The notes under the pieces are model-generated. The model had not been told where the DNA came from. It made no database searches and saw nothing but the letters and a program-made list of their open reading frames with translations. A stretch of 38,998 nucleotides of DNA from Desulfobacterales bacterium (GTDB lineage Bacteria > Desulfobacterota > Desulfobacteria > Desulfobacterales > CAFBRK01): positions 1 to 38,998 of the forward strand of contig JAIPEL010000029.1 in assembly GCA_021737185.1 (NCBI GenBank), read 5' to 3'. Shown here piece by piece: positions 35,484 through 38,998 of the stretch. Each line of letters begins with the position of its first letter. Within the stretch, counting starts at the first letter, position 1. Position numbers and translations under genes: made by a program.

Positions 35484-35647
35484 ACCCACTCTGCGCCTGT
35501 GTGAAAAGGAGCATCGCCGCTTGCCAGCCAGAGTGAAAAGCCCCCCTTGAATCTCTGAACCTTTATATCTATACATTTGACATTCTCTTTTGGGAAAAAA
35601 TCCAACAAGCAAGGCAACATCTAAACGCCTTCAATCAAGGAGCCACC

Positions 35648-36916
35648 ATGAGCAACGTCAGCATTATCGGCGCCTACAACACGAAGTTTGGCGCGTTTGT
35701 GGAAAAGAACCGGGAGACCGGTGAGGTCCGCGACACCAAGTCATTTTATGACCTCATCATAGAAGCCGGCAAGGGCGCGCTGGAGGATGCGGGTCTCTCC
35801 GCCGAAGAGATCGACGGCATTTGGATCGGCTCGTGCTCGCCGTCGAAGTTCATCAACCAGGAACACGTCGGCCCTTTGGGGCTGGAGGTAGCGCCTGAAG
35901 AGCTGCGGTTCGTCCCCACCACCCGAACCGAGGGGGCCTGCGCCTCTTCTTCGGTGGCTTTATACAACGCCGTGTACGGCATAGAATCGGGCCGTTTCAA
36001 GCGGGTGCTTGTCATTGGTGTCGAAAAAATGAGCCTGCTGTCCACTCCCGAGGTGACACACGCCTTGGCATGCTCTTCTTTCTGGCCCGAAGAAGGGGCC
36101 CGGGGCGTGACCTTCCCGGGCCTTTTTGCCGAATACGCCAAAGGCTACATGGCGCAATATCGATTCAGCCCGGCGGACCTGAGAAAAATGTTTGCCGCCG
36201 TTTCCGCCCTGTCCTACCGCAACGGGATGGAAAATCCCCTGGCCCATTTCAGCAAGGGAAGCCCGCCGGATCGGATGAAGCTGTTCACCGCCGAAGCGAT
36301 TCTGAACCTTCCCGAGGAGGGTAAGGGCGGAAACCCGCAAATCGCACCACCGCTTCGGCTCCACGACTGCTCCCTGATCTCCGACGGAGCTGCGGCCGTG
36401 GTTCTGGCCCCGTCAGACGAGGCCCGAAACATCAGCTCCCGCGCTGTGGAACTGGCCGGCATCGGCATGGCCACCGAACGGCTCCCCGAGAGCGTGAGGC
36501 CGAACATGCACGAACTGATCGCCGGCAAGGTCGCGGTCAAGCGGTCATTTGAAGAGGCCGGAATCACGATCGACGACGTCGATCTGGCCGAAGTGCACGA
36601 CTGTTTTTCGATCAACCAGTTGCTGACCACCGAGGCACTGGGCCTGTCCGAAGACGGCCGGGCCGGATGGGACTACCTCGAAGGCCGTTTCACCGCTGCC
36701 GACAACTGCCCGGTCAACCTGTCGGGGGGACTCAAATCAAAGGGCCATCCGGTAGGCGCCACCGGCTGCTCCATGCACGCGCTGGTCTACAAGCAGCTCG
36801 TGGGAGAGCCGATCGGCATGGCGCCGGAGAAAAAAAAGCCGGAAGTCGGTGTCGTGTTCAATGTGGGCGGATCTGCCGCCACCAACTGTGTCACCACGAT
36901 GCGCAGGCTTGGATAG
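35648..36916 (+). CDS. Thiolase family protein (SCP2-type acetyl-CoA acetyltransferase)
   Basis: A 422-residue thiolase. The nucleophile Cys98 lies in TEGACASSSVALYNA. The other conserved segments are EVHDCFSINQLLTTEALGL, the catalytic loop GGLKSKGHPVGATGCS and GGSAATNCVTTM. The length and the DCFS motif place it with SCP2/archaeal-type thiolases, which often have a small DUF35 partner; none is adjacent here. It would release acetyl-CoA from a 3-ketoacyl-CoA or run the reverse condensation. AAGGAG is 6 bases before the ATG. A TTGACA at 35576-35581 has no matching -10, so transcription from the sigma54 promoter upstream of the SDR is more likely. Confidence 0.92.
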   Translation: MSNVSIIGAYNTKFGAFVEKNRETGEVRDTKSFYDLIIEAGKGALEDAGLSAEEIDGIWIGSCSPSKFINQEHVGPLGLEVAPEELRFVPTTRTEGACASSSVALYNAVYGIESGRFKRVLVIGVEKMSLLSTPEVTHALACSSFWPEEGARGVTFPGLFAEYAKGYMAQYRFSPADLRKMFAAVSALSYRNGMENPLAHFSKGSPPDRMKLFTAEAILNLPEEGKGGNPQIAPPLRLHDCSLISDGAAAVVLAPSDEARNISSRAVELAGIGMATERLPESVRPNMHELIAGKVAVKRSFEEAGITIDDVDLAEVHDCFSINQLLTTEALGLSEDGRAGWDYLEGRFTAADNCPVNLSGGLKSKGHPVGATGCSMHALVYKQLVGEPIGMAPEKKKPEVGVVFNVGGSAATNCVTTMRRLG

Positions 36917-37010
36917 GCGATATCATGGTTGATTGATCAGGTCGTTGATGGGTCCGAAAAATTGATGCGCTTTAAAGACTGTTGCCACTCGTGGTAAATG
37001 AACCAAGGGG

Positions 37011-38405
37011 ATGGAAAAAGCCATGGACAAAAAGGCGACCTCCAACAAGCTCCCCGAGAACGGTTTTTTCAAGCGGTTGTTGGACAACATGCAGATCGGC
37101 ATCATTGTCTCGGACGCTGATGGTCTTCTCATCTATATCAATGAAACCTATGCTCGGTTCCTGAACATCGATATTGAGGATTCCATCGGAAAGCACGCCA
37201 CTGAAGTCATCGCCAACAGCCGCCTTCATGTCGTGGCCGAAACCGGCATTGCCGAAATCAACTATCCCCATAAATTCAAGGATACCGGCTTGCTGGTTCA
37301 GCGGGTTCCCATCAAGAAAAACGGAAGGGTCGAAGCGGTGCTGGGCCTGGTGCTGTTCGACTCGGCCACCACCGCAATGAACCTGGCCGAGAAAGTGGCC
37401 TTTCTGGAGAGCAAGCTGAAGCGGTTTCAAAAGGAACTGTCCGCGCTTCATGCAACCCGCTACCGGTTCGAGCACATCATCGGCGACAGCGAAAGCTTCC
37501 GGCAGGTGCGCAATGAAGCGCGCCACGCGGCGTCAAACGACCTTCCCGTCTTGATCACCGGCGAATCCGGAACCGGCAAAGAGCTCTTCGCCCAGGCCAT
37601 TCACCACGCCAGCCCACGCAGCCCCTATCCTTTTGTCAGAGTCAACTGTGCAGCAATGCCCCGGGATCTTCTCGAGGCCGAACTCTTCGGGTACGAGAAA
37701 GGGTCTTTTACCGGTGCCGACCCCCGCGGCAAGCCCGGCAAGTTTGAAATCGCGAACATGGGGAGCATGTTCCTGGATGAAATCGGGGATATGCCGTTGG
37801 ACATTCAACCGAAGCTGCTTCGCGTTCTGGAGCTCAAAGAATTCGACAGGATCGGAGGGACTGCCCTGCAAACCTCGGATTTTCGTGTGATTGCAGCCAC
37901 CAACCAAAACCTGGACCGCCTCATGAAAAGCGGGCAGTTTCGGCGGGATCTATACTACCGGATCAGCGGACTTCCGATTGAAATCCCTCCCCTGCGCAAA
38001 CGGCGGGAAGACATCCTGCCCTTGGCCTACTATTTGATCCAGCAGACGATCCGAGGTCCGGCCGGCAAGGGGATACGCATTCGAGAGGGGGCCGAACGGC
38101 GGCTTCTGGCCTACGACTGGCCCGGAAATGGAAGAGAACTGCTTCATGTGCTTCAGCGGATTCTTTACACCCACGATCTGGAGGCGATCGAGGAACGCCA
38201 CCTTCCGGACTACCTGCTTCAGACGGTACCGATTCCCGAGCGGCGCAAGAAGACCACCCTGGCCAAGTACCTCAAAAGCGCAGAAAGATTTGCCATTGAA
38301 GACGCCCTGAAAAAAGCCGAAGGGAACAAAACCAAAGCCGCAGAGGCCCTTGGAATTCATCGCACACTTCTGTACCGAAAAATGCGTCTATTGGGGATTC
38401 ACTAG
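37011..38405 (+). CDS. Sigma54-dependent PAS/AAA+/Fis activator 2
   Basis: A 464-residue enhancer-binding protein, paralogous to the one at 26622-28025. It has a PAS domain (LLDNMQIGIIVSDADGLLIYINETYARF), a coiled linker, AAA+ with Walker A GESGTGKE and Walker B SMFLDEIGDMP, and a C-terminal Fis helix-turn-helix (NKTKAAEALGIHRTLLYRKM). Two deviations: the sigma54-contacting loop reads GSFTGA instead of GAFTGA, and the usual DWPGNVREL is DWPGNGREL. AAGGGG abuts the ATG at 37011, and the ATG at 37023 is 12 bases from it; both starts are possible. It follows the thiolase in the same direction and probably regulates that unit. Confidence 0.92.
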   Translation: MEKAMDKKATSNKLPENGFFKRLLDNMQIGIIVSDADGLLIYINETYARFLNIDIEDSIGKHATEVIANSRLHVVAETGIAEINYPHKFKDTGLLVQRVPIKKNGRVEAVLGLVLFDSATTAMNLAEKVAFLESKLKRFQKELSALHATRYRFEHIIGDSESFRQVRNEARHAASNDLPVLITGESGTGKELFAQAIHHASPRSPYPFVRVNCAAMPRDLLEAELFGYEKGSFTGADPRGKPGKFEIANMGSMFLDEIGDMPLDIQPKLLRVLELKEFDRIGGTALQTSDFRVIAATNQNLDRLMKSGQFRRDLYYRISGLPIEIPPLRKRREDILPLAYYLIQQTIRGPAGKGIRIREGAERRLLAYDWPGNGRELLHVLQRILYTHDLEAIEERHLPDYLLQTVPIPERRKKTTLAKYLKSAERFAIEDALKKAEGNKTKAAEALGIHRTLLYRKMRLLGIH

Positions 38406-38488
38406 ATAGATGACGGAAAGCTCTCCGGATATAAAGCACATGGCCTGACGGGCCGGCGCTGGGTGCCAGTCGCCGAACCTTTGCCAAG

Positions 38489-38998
38489 TTACGGCACCAG
38501 CAGCACCGGCAGCTCGGAATGTTCCGCCACGCGGTGGGACACGCCGCCGAGCCAGTATTCCTTGAACCAGTCCTTGCCGGTTCTGCCCATGGCGATCATC
38601 GTGGCGCCGCGTTCCCGGGAAAGGCGGATGACTTCGGCCGCCGTCTTTCCGATCGACAGATCAGAAACCGCCTCGAAGCCGGCTTTGTTCAATCGACGGC
38701 AGTAGGCCTCCAGTCTTTTCTTGCTTTCTGTCTCCAGCTTCGCAAGTGCCGCTTTTGTCAGGCCTTTGGAGAGTTTGGCGCCGATCACGTGAACCACGAT
38801 GATCTTTTCGGCCAGCCCTTTGAATCCGCTCATAAATTCGAGCGCATTTTCAGAAGGGGTCGACCAGTCCGTGGCCAGAAGGGGGCGCCTGAATATGTGG
38901 TCGTTGATCCGGGTGAGCACTTCATCGTTCCATTCGAATTGGACCATGTATTTTTCCATCAGTATCGGAGTATGGCTCCGGCGCAGCAGGTCGAGAAT
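38489..38998 (-). CDS. Universal stress protein, cut by the right edge
   Basis: A minus-strand gene whose 5-prime end lies beyond the window. The visible part holds one full USP domain: RRPLLATDWSTPSENALEFM, a helix, KIIVVHVIGA, and the ATP-binding-like GATMIAMGRTGKDW plus VAEHSELPVLLVP. The in-frame residues before it (LLRRSHTPILMEKYM, without a stop) look like the end of a first USP domain, so this is probably a tandem-USP protein of roughly 290 residues. An ATG at 38959 is inside the frame and is not needed as a start. It converges with activator 2 across an 83-base gap. Confidence 0.85.
   Translation of the reverse strand: MLDLLRRSHTPILMEKYMVQFEWNDEVLTRINDHIFRRPLLATDWSTPSENALEFMSGFKGLAEKIIVVHVIGAKLSKGLTKAALAKLETESKKRLEAYCRRLNKAGFEAVSDLSIGKTAAEVIRLSRERGATMIAMGRTGKDWFKEYWLGGVSHRVAEHSELPVLLVP

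Noticed and set aside
35576-35605. Sigma70 promoter before the thiolase gene
   Set aside because: TTGACA is present but no acceptable -10 hexamer is found at 15-19 bases.

Overview
The window looks like a chromosomal piece of a GC-rich anaerobic sulfate- or sulfur-metabolising Desulfobacterota (deltaproteobacterium), probably a Desulfobacterales relative. The reasons are a full DsrC, a siroheme-decarboxylase-like AsnC protein, a large single-chain pyruvate:ferredoxin oxidoreductase, an HdrA/Flx-type electron-transfer operon with in-frame UGA (selenocysteine) codons, a lactate permease, and a beta-keto acid/thiolase/SDR/TRAP carboxylate-catabolism region run by sigma54 activators. I see no tRNA, rRNA, CRISPR array or transposase gene.

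Layout. 1-5.0 kb: nadE, two tandem exported DUF4139-type proteins, and miaA on the minus strand. 5.0-5.6 kb: a repeat-rich promoter region. 5.6-13.7 kb: a five-gene operon (hdrA-flxD-flxC-flxB-flxA). Its first gene reads through an in-frame TGA to give a 1487-residue protein made of two HdrA modules, with a GltD/NfnL-like NADPH:flavin module inserted between the iron-sulfur clusters of the first. The second gene (MvhD-like) also reads through a TGA. 13.7-16.5 kb: dsrC as a separate unit with its own promoter and terminator, then yjbQ, an ahbA-like gene and a nitrilase-family gene. 16.6-21.5 kb, minus strand: a 57-residue small protein, a YkgJ-type cysteine-cluster protein and PFOR. 21.7-24.6 kb: a CBS-domain protein, a GlcF/HdrD-like iron-sulfur protein and a beta-keto acid cleavage enzyme. 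24.7-28.0 kb, minus strand: a sigma54 activator, a lactate permease and a small two-helix membrane protein. 28.3-32.6 kb: an SDR dehydrogenase and a DctP-DctQ-DctM TRAP transporter behind a sigma54 promoter. 32.7-38.4 kb: an acyl-CoA synthetase (minus), a broken universal stress gene, then SDR, thiolase and a second sigma54 activator behind a second sigma54 promoter. The right edge cuts a universal stress protein gene.

How the genes fit together. Uptake (lactate permease, TRAP) and activation or oxidation (acyl-CoA synthetase, dehydrogenases, thiolase, beta-keto acid cleavage) would feed acetyl-CoA and pyruvate. PFOR and the GlcF-like protein then release low-potential electrons. The HdrA/Flx complex would exchange these between NAD(P)H, ferredoxin and a disulfide or quinone-linked acceptor. 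No HdrB or HdrC lies beside it, and DsrC is the nearest obvious disulfide partner.

The most unusual features are the double-selenocysteine HdrA/MvhD pair with the inserted NfnL-like module, and a family of intergenic hairpins built from degenerate 7-8 bp tandem repeats whose sequence differs from site to site.
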